Shown: positions 56,279 through 63,294 of the stretch, piece by piece
Numbering within the stretch: the stretch's first letter is position 1
Layout: each line of letters starts with the position of its first letter
Origin: Vibrio litoralis DSM 17657
GTDB lineage: Bacteria; Pseudomonadota; Gammaproteobacteria; Enterobacterales; Vibrionaceae
Length of the DNA stretch: 64,000 nt
Assembly: GCF_000426765.1 (NCBI RefSeq)
Contig: NZ_KE384566.1
Coordinates: forward strand, 1-64,000
Reading direction: 5' to 3'
Notes under the pieces: model-generated
The model's database searches: none
Told to the model about the DNA's origin: nothing
What the model saw: the letters and a program-made list of their open reading frames with translations, nothing else
Made by a program: the position numbers and the translations under genes

Positions 56279-58014
56279 TGGGAAAGTTACAGTCTGCTGC
56301 AAAAGAGTTCTTAGCTCATGGATATACTTTCAGACCTAAATTTCGTACGGGAGAGTACTGTTTCGAAAAGAGCTTTCATAAAGATTCTGGTTCATATGAC
56401 GTTAGATTTGAAATTGATGAAGACTCATTTAGCAAACCACCTTTTCCTATAATTGAATCATTGCCTGAGACATTGCGTAGTCGAAGACTTCCTCACTTAT
56501 TATGTGGGAAGTATTGTTGTTTATTTAGTGATACGTCAGTTATAGATCCCATGAATATTAATCAGTTAGTTTCAAGCTGGTTACATAAACTGGAAGAAAT
56601 TATAGAACTATGGGAGTCTGGAGATTATAGCGAAGATTATCTAACTGAATTTAGTGTTTACTGGGGAGGGATTCCTACATATTTGCTATCTTCTAGAGCT
56701 AAGGATAATGATTTGTCTGTATATAGCTTTGAACGGAAATCTATAAATGGTGAAGAATCTACGGAGTATGTGGTTTCTGATAACAGAGAACGTGCAGAGC
56801 TATGGGCTAGTCGTAGAAATACAATAGGAGTTATTGAGTATCGTAACTCTGCTGTCTTTGTTGAGTTACCTAAGCCTCCATTTATTCATTATAATCACCC
56901 TTGGCCACCGAAAAATTTAAAAGAATTTAGTCAATGGCTTCTTACATATGATAATCAGCATTTAGTGTTGGATAAACTATTGCTAGCTTTAGCTAACCTT
57001 GGTAAATGGAGCAAAAGTTGGTGTACTTTTGTTGATGTTATTTTTCATTATGGTAATGAATTTTTTGGTGTTTCTTTTAATCTTTCAAATGATAATCGTA
57101 AAGCTATTGTGAACAATTATGGTCCTAAATCACGCCGAGGAAGAGGAAGGAAAACAAGAGAAAAATTACGAAATCGTATATTTGAAAAATCTACAGAAAA
57201 AATATTTCCTCTTGATGTGATACCTAGTTCAACTGAATTTGTTTTGGATAGAAATCGTAGTGTTAATTCACCTATATTAAGTGATAAAAGAATTGCTTTG
57301 ATTGGTAGTGGAACTATTGGTGGATATCTAGCTCACAGTTTATGTCAGATTGGAGCAGGATATGGTGATGGATGCATTTGTATTTATGATAATGACATAC
57401 TAAAAATAGGAAATGTTGGGCGACATCTTTTGGGGATTAAATATATAGGAGAAAAAAAGAGTGATGCTATAAAGCATTATATAGATGAACAAGGGCTAAA
57501 TCTAAATATCATATCTGAAGGTAAATTTAGCTTAACTTCTGATTTATCTCATTTTGATTTGATATTAGATTCGACGGGAGATCAAGCCTTTTCTCTCAAC
57601 CTATCTTCAAAAGTTGCAGAATATCGTTCCAATGGAGGAAATATTCTTTTAATCCATAGCTGGGTATCAGGTTTTGGGCATACAGCTAAGTCTTTGCTAG
57701 ATAATGGCTTAAGTGGTTGTTATGCATGCCAATTTGATTATTCAAATAACCTTATCAAAAGTGAACTATATCCTTCTTTCTCTGATGGAAAAGCGCCAGG
57801 CGTTATGAACACTTTTAAGAGGTCTTGTGGAGAAAATCATTTGCCGTTTGGTTCAGAGGCAAGCATGTTAGCGGCTTCGTTAGCGATTCAATTGTTAGGT
57901 AATCGTGGAAAGAAAGCCCCTACATTACTGATGAGAAGGGTATCTGACAAAGCTATTGAGTTAAAAGATAAAAAGTTAAAGAAAAGAATGGACTGTCCAT
58001 CATGCATGAGTTAG
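56278..58014 (+). CDS. cap2: Cap2, E2-E1 fusion ligase of type II CBASS
   Basis: 578 residues. The N-terminal part has E2-like features, with candidate catalytic cysteines at 76, 80 and 81 (LLCGKYCCLF) and a later HPWPP. A Rossmann-type E1 domain starts near residue 339 (IALIGSGTIGGYLAHSL) with DSTGDQ, and C517 in RSCGENHLPFG is the likely E1 cysteine. The chain ends with a CPSC pair. In studied systems Cap2 primes the cyclase by conjugating its C-terminus to other molecules. It overlaps dncV by one base and cap3 by 13 bp. Confidence 0.92.
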   Translation: MGKLQSAAKEFLAHGYTFRPKFRTGEYCFEKSFHKDSGSYDVRFEIDEDSFSKPPFPIIESLPETLRSRRLPHLLCGKYCCLFSDTSVIDPMNINQLVSSWLHKLEEIIELWESGDYSEDYLTEFSVYWGGIPTYLLSSRAKDNDLSVYSFERKSINGEESTEYVVSDNRERAELWASRRNTIGVIEYRNSAVFVELPKPPFIHYNHPWPPKNLKEFSQWLLTYDNQHLVLDKLLLALANLGKWSKSWCTFVDVIFHYGNEFFGVSFNLSNDNRKAIVNNYGPKSRRGRGRKTREKLRNRIFEKSTEKIFPLDVIPSSTEFVLDRNRSVNSPILSDKRIALIGSGTIGGYLAHSLCQIGAGYGDGCICIYDNDILKIGNVGRHLLGIKYIGEKKSDAIKHYIDEQGLNLNIISEGKFSLTSDLSHFDLILDSTGDQAFSLNLSSKVAEYRSNGGNILLIHSWVSGFGHTAKSLLDNGLSGCYACQFDYSNNLIKSELYPSFSDGKAPGVMNTFKRSCGENHLPFGSEASMLAASLAIQLLGNRGKKAPTLLMRRVSDKAIELKDKKLKKRMDCPSCMS

Positions 58015-58454
58015 TTCTTTTGGCTAACAATGGCTCTCGAATATTAATAGAAGAATGCGCGCTTTCTTCTGTCCAAAAATTTAGGCAGCTTAAACCATCT
58101 GATCCTGAAGCTGGAGGTATACTCATTGGGGAGTATCGAGGAGATGACTTAAGAATTGTGGCAGTGACTCTGCCTGGAAAAAGAGATCTTCGAAGTAGGT
58201 GTCACTTTGGCAGACGTAGTCACCACCACCAAAAGCAGGCTTACAATTCGTGGTTGTGTTCGAATCATACTCAGTCACATGTAGGGGATTGGCATACTCA
58301 TCCTCAAGATTATCCAACTCCATCAGCATTAGATTATCAAGAATGGAAAAAAAAGTTACCTCATAGACCAGCATTGCTGATCATATTTGGTCGTCGATCT
58401 GACTGGTATGGTTTTTGGGATGGCTCAGAATTTATTAGCATTAAACCTGTATAG
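58002..58454 (+). CDS. cap3: Cap3, JAMM isopeptidase of type II CBASS
   Basis: 150 residues with a complete JAMM zinc motif: E36 in DPEAGGILIG, H98 and H100 in GDWHTHP, S108 and D111 in TPSALD (H-x-H-x7-S-x2-D). It removes Cap2-made conjugates and so restrains CBASS. Last gene of the operon; its stop is 8 bp from the stop of the opposing gene, with no visible terminator between. Confidence 0.94.
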   Translation: MHELVLLANNGSRILIEECALSSVQKFRQLKPSDPEAGGILIGEYRGDDLRIVAVTLPGKRDLRSRCHFGRRSHHHQKQAYNSWLCSNHTQSHVGDWHTHPQDYPTPSALDYQEWKKKLPHRPALLIIFGRRSDWYGFWDGSEFISIKPV

Positions 58455-58462
58455 TATTAATA

Positions 58463-59050
58463 TTATCTTCTTTGTAATTCATAGTGTCCCTGAGTTAATC
58501 TATCAGTGTAGTAATTTCCCGTAAGCTTATTTATATCGTTGTATCCAAGCTTTAATACTGCTGTTCCATCATAAGGCGAATTTTGGTTACCGTTTTTTCT
58601 TTTTGGTATATTTCTATAGATATAGAATAGAGTAGCTCGCCCAGATTCAGGATCTTTTTTAGGCTTAGCTAATAAAGTGTGAGATTCAGAGTCTTTTGAA
58701 ATAACTTCCATACTGATTTTTAAAATATCCTGTTTTATATATGCTTTAGCTAAAGCAGTTCCTTTAGATTTACTAGAGAACCAGTGGATAGTCATATCCC
58801 ATTCTCCATTTAGGTCAGGGAATAGAATAGTATTTAGACTAGGAAAGAGCCTCCAAATCCATCTCCAACCGATGTAAAAAGAAAATGACAATATCATGTT
58901 TAAAATCATCGAGCCTTTTAAAGAAAATAATATGTTTTCTAGAATCGTATTCTCTGTATTATAAGATATTGACAAAAATGCAACCATTACAGTGGCGTAA
59001 AGTATGGCAGTAAAAGTAATTATTTTCCCAATAGGTAAAATACTAATCAT
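58463..59050 (-). CDS. Cap15-like effector: two membrane helices plus beta-barrel cyclic-nucleotide domain
   Basis: 195 residues from the ATG at 59050. Two hydrophobic helices (about 8-28 and 45-66) precede a strand-rich domain with the marks of the Cap15 family: PDLNGEWDM near 79, FYIYRNIP, DGTAVLKL and the C-terminal LTGNYYTDRLTQGHYELQRR. In CBASS, Cap15 binds a cyclic dinucleotide and disrupts the inner membrane; 2TM-beta effectors of this type also act in Panoptes. The frame is open 12 codons further (59086), but 59050 gives an 8-bp ATGATTAG overlap with the upstream gene, so the two are probably translationally coupled. No CD-NTase is present on this strand. Confidence 0.8.
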   Translation of the reverse strand: MISILPIGKIITFTAILYATVMVAFLSISYNTENTILENILFSLKGSMILNMILSFSFYIGWRWIWRLFPSLNTILFPDLNGEWDMTIHWFSSKSKGTALAKAYIKQDILKISMEVISKDSESHTLLAKPKKDPESGRATLFYIYRNIPKRKNGNQNSPYDGTAVLKLGYNDINKLTGNYYTDRLTQGHYELQRR

Positions 59051-59501
59051 TTTTATTCCAATGCTCAGAGTATATAATTTTTCCATTATTGAAAATCGTT
59101 ATTCCATTGTCTTTTGTCAATATCCCGATCATTAATATATCTTGTAAATAAGAGCCAAACATTGCAGCCATGAACCGACCACCAAACTGATGAGAATAAT
59201 CCACTTCAGCATCAGAAACTATAGGTGGTGAGAAATATTGTGAAGTATGAGTAAGTACAAAGTTTTCGGAAATGAAATGGAAACCATCGTGGTACTCACT
59301 ATAATAGCTTGATATTTTGAGTAAATCGTCAACTAGGTTATTTGGATTGGTCTTGAACTTGCTGGCTCTCAAAGGAAATATCGGAATATTTTTAGAGTTG
59401 TTATAAACAACAATACCGACTCCTGAAAAATCACTGGTTGCACGTTGCTTGACTCTTTGAAGAGTTTTAACAAGTTGTTCGAATAGGTTTGAGCTACACA
59501 T
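59043..59501 (-). CDS. stand-alone divergent diadenylate-cyclase-like (DisA_N/DAC) domain protein
   Basis: 152 residues, no membrane segment. Read against CdaA/DisA it follows the DAC fold in order: an N-terminal helix (LFEQLVKTLQRVKQRATSDF), strand GVGIVVYN, then YHDGFHFISENFVLTHTSQYFSPP in the place of HDGAVII...CYLP, then FGGRFMAAMFG in the place of LGTRHRAAVG, then ILMIGILTKDNGITIFNNGKI in the place of the SEETG strand pair. The HDG triad (71-73) and G-x-R (107-109) survive, while the RHR signature reads RFM. It probably makes or binds a cyclic nucleotide for the Cap15-like partner it overlaps. No GGDD of mCpol and no CD-NTase signature. The call is by eye and needs a profile search. Confidence 0.62.
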   Translation of the reverse strand: MCSSNLFEQLVKTLQRVKQRATSDFSGVGIVVYNNSKNIPIFPLRASKFKTNPNNLVDDLLKISSYYSEYHDGFHFISENFVLTHTSQYFSPPIVSDAEVDYSHQFGGRFMAAMFGSYLQDILMIGILTKDNGITIFNNGKIIYSEHWNKND

Positions 59502-59718
59502 AGGAATGTCCGATAAAATCTACAATTGTGGATGTTAAGTAGATAAATAGTCTGTCTAAAAAGTTACCATTTTAAGGGGTTACTTCTGTATAAATAAAGA
59601 GCGTTAACTACAAATATACAGTGCCTTTGTGGTTTTTGTAACAATATGTATTTATTGAAAATTATATGATATTTCATGTTTTTTGCTCGATAAGTTGGAG
59701 TCTGAGGAATTTTAGCGG

Positions 59719-60786
59719 CTAAAGTTTCTCATTAGTTTTGGACGTTGGTAGCTGAAATTCTTCTCGAATCGTTCCCAAGGCCTTAGACACTGCCTGATTT
59801 GACAACTGTTTACCTGTGATTTTACCCAGCGCTATACCTATCTGTTTATTAGACATGTTTTGCTTACGAAGAACCAGCATGCGCTTTTTGTTGTCGGTCA
59901 GTCGAGAATCTACCATCTTTCGGGCTAAGTTGCGTAGTTCGGGCACATTAGTTGGATCCAGTGAAGAGTCCAGCATGAAATGATAAAAGTACTCATCAAT
60001 TAATCTATCTCCGGACTTAGCGTTATGACGGTCTGGATGCGCGATTTGGCGTCGTAATCTCAAGACTTCTTGCTCAAATTGTTCTGCAGAGCGTTTGGCT
60101 TGCTTATATAGAGAATTCCAAGAACCATCATGAAGCTTGGGACGATGGTTTAGACAGTAATTCGTACTAAGATCCGGTCTCTTTTTCTTTCCTTCTTTTT
60201 CATCATTGTCACGATCATTGTTTTCTCTCTCAATATATCCGTGTTTCGTCCATGTATGCATGAACTGTGAAAACTCTGTTGGGTTTCCACACAGGGCACA
60301 TAGTCGTGTTTTTTTATCCGCTTTTAAACTGATATCAGGCGCTAGTTTTGATCTATTAGGTTTCTTTCCTTCACAAATCATAAACAATGACTTGAGCATA
60401 TCTTGAGTCGATATGAATAGTATGTCTTGCTCTGTGTGGGAACTCTTATCAACAAAGTTGCGTAAATAAAAGTGAATTTGGTCGGCCGTATACCGAAAAC
60501 CTCTCAATTTGATGAGATCACTATAGTTACACTTTTCTCTTGAGATAGGGCAAAAGGACAAATACTGGTTTGGAAGGCTACTCAAGTATTCCGATACCAC
60601 GGGATCAATCATCTGTTTAATCAAGTTTATGATGTTGTGGCTTTTAGACTCTTCCGAGTATGAATGCCATTTCTCCCTAAAAATGCGAATGGCATTTGCC
60701 ACAGACTTGTCAGAATTCTCCCATACAGGGATATAAAACTGACCTAGTCGTTCTGACGCATCTACCTCAGTTTCAAATATTTTCAT
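59719..60786 (-). CDS. unknown Cys-rich protein with C-terminal HTH
   Basis: 355 residues; I do not recognise the family. Possible metal ligands include FCPISREKC (about 77-85), CALCGN (about 165) and YCLNHRP (about 215), with a charged low-complexity stretch between. The C-terminal 60 residues (KKRMLVLRKQNMSNKQIGIALGKITGKQLSNQAVSKAL) form a probable helix-turn-helix. It is divergent from alpA, so it may be an island regulator. The ATG at 60786 is chosen over a TTG two codons upstream. A 217-bp AT-rich gap separates it from the DAC-like gene. Confidence 0.75.
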   Translation of the reverse strand: MKIFETEVDASERLGQFYIPVWENSDKSVANAIRIFREKWHSYSEESKSHNIINLIKQMIDPVVSEYLSSLPNQYLSFCPISREKCNYSDLIKLRGFRYTADQIHFYLRNFVDKSSHTEQDILFISTQDMLKSLFMICEGKKPNRSKLAPDISLKADKKTRLCALCGNPTEFSQFMHTWTKHGYIERENNDRDNDEKEGKKKRPDLSTNYCLNHRPKLHDGSWNSLYKQAKRSAEQFEQEVLRLRRQIAHPDRHNAKSGDRLIDEYFYHFMLDSSLDPTNVPELRNLARKMVDSRLTDNKKRMLVLRKQNMSNKQIGIALGKITGKQLSNQAVSKALGTIREEFQLPTSKTNEKL

Positions 60787-60871
60787 ATCCAACTTTTTTG
60801 TCCAATGATTAATCTAATCTACAGGCAACTCCTGGCATTATCAACCCAAGAATGTTGAAAAGGAGAGGGTT

Positions 60872-61099
60872 ATGAATCCATCAATGACAAACAAAACGCT
60901 GATTAATCGCAAGACCTTACTCAGCATGATCCCTTTGTCTGATCGAACAATCTATAACCTGGAACAGCGTGGTGAGTTTCCTCGTCGTATTGTTCTGACC
61001 AGCCGAAGTGTTGCTTGGGACCTAGCTGAAGTGGAGAACTGGATAGAAGAAAAGCGCAGGTCTGCGTTAAAAGCCGCAAGACCCGGTTTTATTTGGTAA
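60872..61099 (+). CDS. alpA: AlpA-family excisionase/regulator
   Basis: 75 residues with the MerR-like HTH of AlpA: LINRKTLLSMIPLSDRTIYNLEQRGEFPRRI, then SVAWDLAEVENWIEEKR. AlpA proteins control integrase expression or excision of P4-type islands. Strong AAGGAGAGG before the ATG. Probable operon with repA, 12 bp downstream. Confidence 0.9.
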   Translation: MNPSMTNKTLINRKTLLSMIPLSDRTIYNLEQRGEFPRRIVLTSRSVAWDLAEVENWIEEKRRSALKAARPGFIW

Positions 61100-61111
61100 G
61101 TCTGAGTCCAC

Positions 61112-62107
61112 ATGACGCTTAAAGATGGAACGGATGTTCAGGCTAGGGGAACCACTCGGCAAAAAAGTGCCTCGGGTGCCAGCGGTAAGCTAGAGCTAAG
61201 CACGAAATATATCGACAACATCATAGCAATCCAGGAGTGCAGTGCTCAGGAGGCTAATGAACTCGGTTTTATCGCTCGGCTTTTGATTCAGGCGACTATA
61301 CCGCATAGCAAACCCAAATCGAATGAGTGGAGCCGCAAGAATGGTAATTTCACAATGCACATGATGGCCCCCTCATCGGTAGGTTTGCCTTACGGTTGCT
61401 ATGCACGTTTGCTTCTGGTTTGGATGACCACTCAAGCAGTAAGAAATAAGTCCAGATTGGATAAAGGTTATATCGATGAGACAGAGGCGCGCAGGCTTGA
61501 ATTAGGGAATTCTCAGAGAAGTTTTATGGCCGAACTAGGGTTATCGGGAACTGGGGGGAAAGATGGTTCTATTCCGCGTTTGCGTGAGCAGATGGGCAAA
61601 CTTTTTAAAACCACCATTAGCGTTATGTTTACGGAGCATAATGAAGGTGATGAATATATTTCTGAGGATGAGATTGGTGCAAGAGTAGCGGATGTTTCAC
61701 ATATATGGTGGAGCACAAAGCATCCAGATCAAAATTCATTATGGGGCTCTTGGGTAGATCTGTCGCCAAAGTTTTTTCAACTGATAACAGATAAACCAGT
61801 TCCTCTAGATATGAGGGTTTTGCGGTTGATTAAGCGCTCTCCTATGGCTCTCGATATATATTGCTGGGCAACATACCGAGTCAGCTATTTAAAACGTTCA
61901 ACAGTCATTCCTTGGGAAGGGCTAATGGACCAAATAGGAGCCAATTATCCTAATACTTCTCAGGGGCATCGAGATTTCAGAAAACGGTTTCTCGATGGGC
62001 TTAAAAAGGTTCAATATGCATGGCCAGAGCTAGATGCTACTTCAACCGAAAAAGGATTGCTTTTGAAACCAAGTTCTCCACAAGTACCTCGACGGACAAA
62101 GCGATAG
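61112..62107 (+). CDS. repA: RepA-family replication initiator
   Basis: 331 residues resembling plasmid-encoded RepA proteins: FIARLLIQATIPHSKP, SVGLPYGCYARLLLVWMTTQAV, RLELGNSQRSFMAELGLSGTGGKDG and SPMALDIYCWATYRVSYL, suggesting winged-helix DNA binding. Iteron-like repeats and DnaA boxes follow at once, so it probably starts replication of the excised element. The ribosome site is weak. Confidence 0.82.
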   Translation: MTLKDGTDVQARGTTRQKSASGASGKLELSTKYIDNIIAIQECSAQEANELGFIARLLIQATIPHSKPKSNEWSRKNGNFTMHMMAPSSVGLPYGCYARLLLVWMTTQAVRNKSRLDKGYIDETEARRLELGNSQRSFMAELGLSGTGGKDGSIPRLREQMGKLFKTTISVMFTEHNEGDEYISEDEIGARVADVSHIWWSTKHPDQNSLWGSWVDLSPKFFQLITDKPVPLDMRVLRLIKRSPMALDIYCWATYRVSYLKRSTVIPWEGLMDQIGANYPNTSQGHRDFRKRFLDGLKKVQYAWPELDATSTEKGLLLKPSSPQVPRRTKR

Positions 62108-62173
62108 AGTGAGCGGCATGAAACAGTATGTACGCACCATTCTTGATGTTATTAAGCTTGGGTATTTAGAAAG

Positions 62174-62390
62174 TTATCCACGCATGTTCTGTCCCGCTTT
62201 AAAGGGGGTATTTTGCGCATGTTTTGTCCCGGCTTACGCATGTTCTGTCCCGGAGTGCGCATGTTCTGTCCCGCGAAGTGCCAAAAATCTTTTTAATAAC
62301 AGGTGGTTGTAGAACCCCCTATAGTACTTTCCTGTAGGTATACCTATATAAAAATTAACCTGTAGTTAAGCAAACAGATATTGTGGATAA
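62174..62390 (+). other. probable oriV: iteron-like repeats, DnaA boxes, AT-rich stretch
   Basis: Four copies of CGCATGTTCTGTCCCG (62181-62196, 62216-62231 with one change, 62237-62252, 62258-62273); the last three are spaced exactly 21 bp apart, two helical turns. TTATCCACG at 62174 is one base off a DnaA box, and a perfect one (TTATCCACA, minus strand) lies at 62382-62390 next to an AT-rich stretch. This directly follows repA. Confidence 0.72.
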
Positions 62391-62794
62391 GATTGATAAA
62401 AATAAATGGCTTAAAACTGTCAATGAAATCATTTTTTTGGAAGTTATGTATTTTTAAATTAATGAAAATAAAGCGTTTTGTATTTTTTCTCCTTGGCGTC
62501 TAAACATTCATTGACACTTGAGGGGCAGTTAAACACGAAGGCTTTGAATTTAGCCTAGAGCGGAAAGTGTAGGAAAGCTGTGTTTTTCTGTGTCGTGATA
62601 TTGAGTAAAGCCAATACAGATAAATCACTATAAGACCGCTATTTTAGCGCTATTAAATCACTATAAGTGCGGTGTCATACCGTGATAAGTGGCGGACTTA
62701 TCGGTTAAACAGGTTTACACAGGAATAAACAGTTAAATACAGAGAAATGCACAAGGGCATGCATAACTTTCCGTGATAAAACCAAAGTTGAAAT
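62391..62794. other. non-coding region between oriV and oriT with short repeats
   Basis: No gene found; in particular no traK. TAAATCACTATAAG occurs twice (62621-62634 and 62654-62667, 33 bp apart), and GATAAGT / ACTTATC form an inverted repeat at 62684-62702. These may bind replication or transfer proteins. Confidence 0.5.
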
Positions 62795-62867
62795 GCGGGC
62801 AGGATGTGTGAAGTAGGCCCTCCATGCAAGCATGGCGAAGCCTCTTCACTTATGACTTATTCGCACC
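62795..62867 (-). other. oriT: oriT of IncP/RK2 type
   Basis: Read on the minus strand this region closely follows the RK2 oriT as I recall it: GGTGCGAATAAG, then GTGAAG, a large inverted repeat (62808-62827 with 62830-62849), GGGCCTACTTCAC and ATCCTG-CCCG. The predicted nick is after the G of ATCCTG, between 62800 and 62799 on the minus strand. The inverted repeat next to nic is the place where TraJ binds in RK2, and TraJ and TraI are encoded just downstream. Confidence 0.87.
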
Positions 62868-62919
62868 TTCGGCACTCAACGTTGATCCTGCCCTGCGGGG
62901 CCTGAGAGAGGATACACAG

Positions 62920-63294
62920 ATGGAGAACAACACAAATAAGACGACGAGAAAGAATAGTCCTCCGATTAAGGTCTATTGCCTACCGGAAGAGCGTGCGCTG
63001 ATCGAATCCATGTCAGCACAGGCGGGGCTCAGTGCTTCGACCTATTTGCGCGAAGTCGGCCAAGGCTATCGTATCCAGGGAATTACCGAAGCAGAGCATG
63101 TACGCGAGTTAGTGCGGGTTAATGGTGACTTAGGACGTCTGGGTGGATTGCTGAAGTTATGGCTTAGTAATGATGCCAAGGTGGCACATGTTGGGGCCAA
63201 TACGATCTTGGCAGTGCTTAATCGTATCGAGGCGACGCAAGATCAAATGAGTTCACTTATGGAGTCTATTCTTCGCCCGAGGGCGGACCAATGA
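62920..63294 (+). CDS. traJ: TraJ, oriT-binding relaxosome protein (MobC-like)
   Basis: 124 residues, the length of RK2 TraJ (123). It shares PPIKVYCLPEERALIE, VGQGYRIQGI, EHVRELVRVNGDLGRLGGLLKLWL and the C-terminal RPRA. A ribbon-helix-helix protein that binds oriT and recruits TraI. The start at 62920 has GAGAGAGG upstream; a longer frame to 62824 would code across oriT. It overlaps traI by ATGA. Confidence 0.95.
   Translation: MENNTNKTTRKNSPPIKVYCLPEERALIESMSAQAGLSASTYLREVGQGYRIQGITEAEHVRELVRVNGDLGRLGGLLKLWLSNDAKVAHVGANTILAVLNRIEATQDQMSSLMESILRPRADQ

Noticed and set aside
58454-58463. Assigning the Cap15-like gene as an extra effector of the CBASS operon
   Set aside because: It lies on the opposite strand and is translationally coupled to the DAC-like gene, so its natural partner is that gene. 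Shared signalling remains possible and is listed as a finding.
59043-59501. Possible mCpol (Panoptes OptS) assignment for the 152-residue gene next to the 2TM-beta effector
   Set aside because: No GGDD/GDD palm signature of minimal CRISPR polymerases is present, while the order HDG, G-x-R and the following strand pair follows DAC domains.
62109-62312. 67-codon open frame after repA, rich in Cys and Pro
   Set aside because: It is made by translating the four iteron repeats (repeating Ala-Cys-Ser-Val-Pro). It has no ribosome site and no family resemblance.
62621-62667. Possible CRISPR-like repeats between oriV and oriT
   Set aside because: There are only two 14-bp copies, with no spacer array or cas genes. 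They fit short protein-binding repeats better.
62881-62900. A second ATCCTG-C on the plus strand as the nic site
   Set aside because: It lacks the flanking CCTACTTCAC and the large inverted repeat that surround the minus-strand copy at 62800.
62824-62919. Longer N-terminus for traJ
   Set aside because: The extra 32 codons run across the oriT region. The ATG at 62920 has a good ribosome site and yields the RK2 TraJ length.
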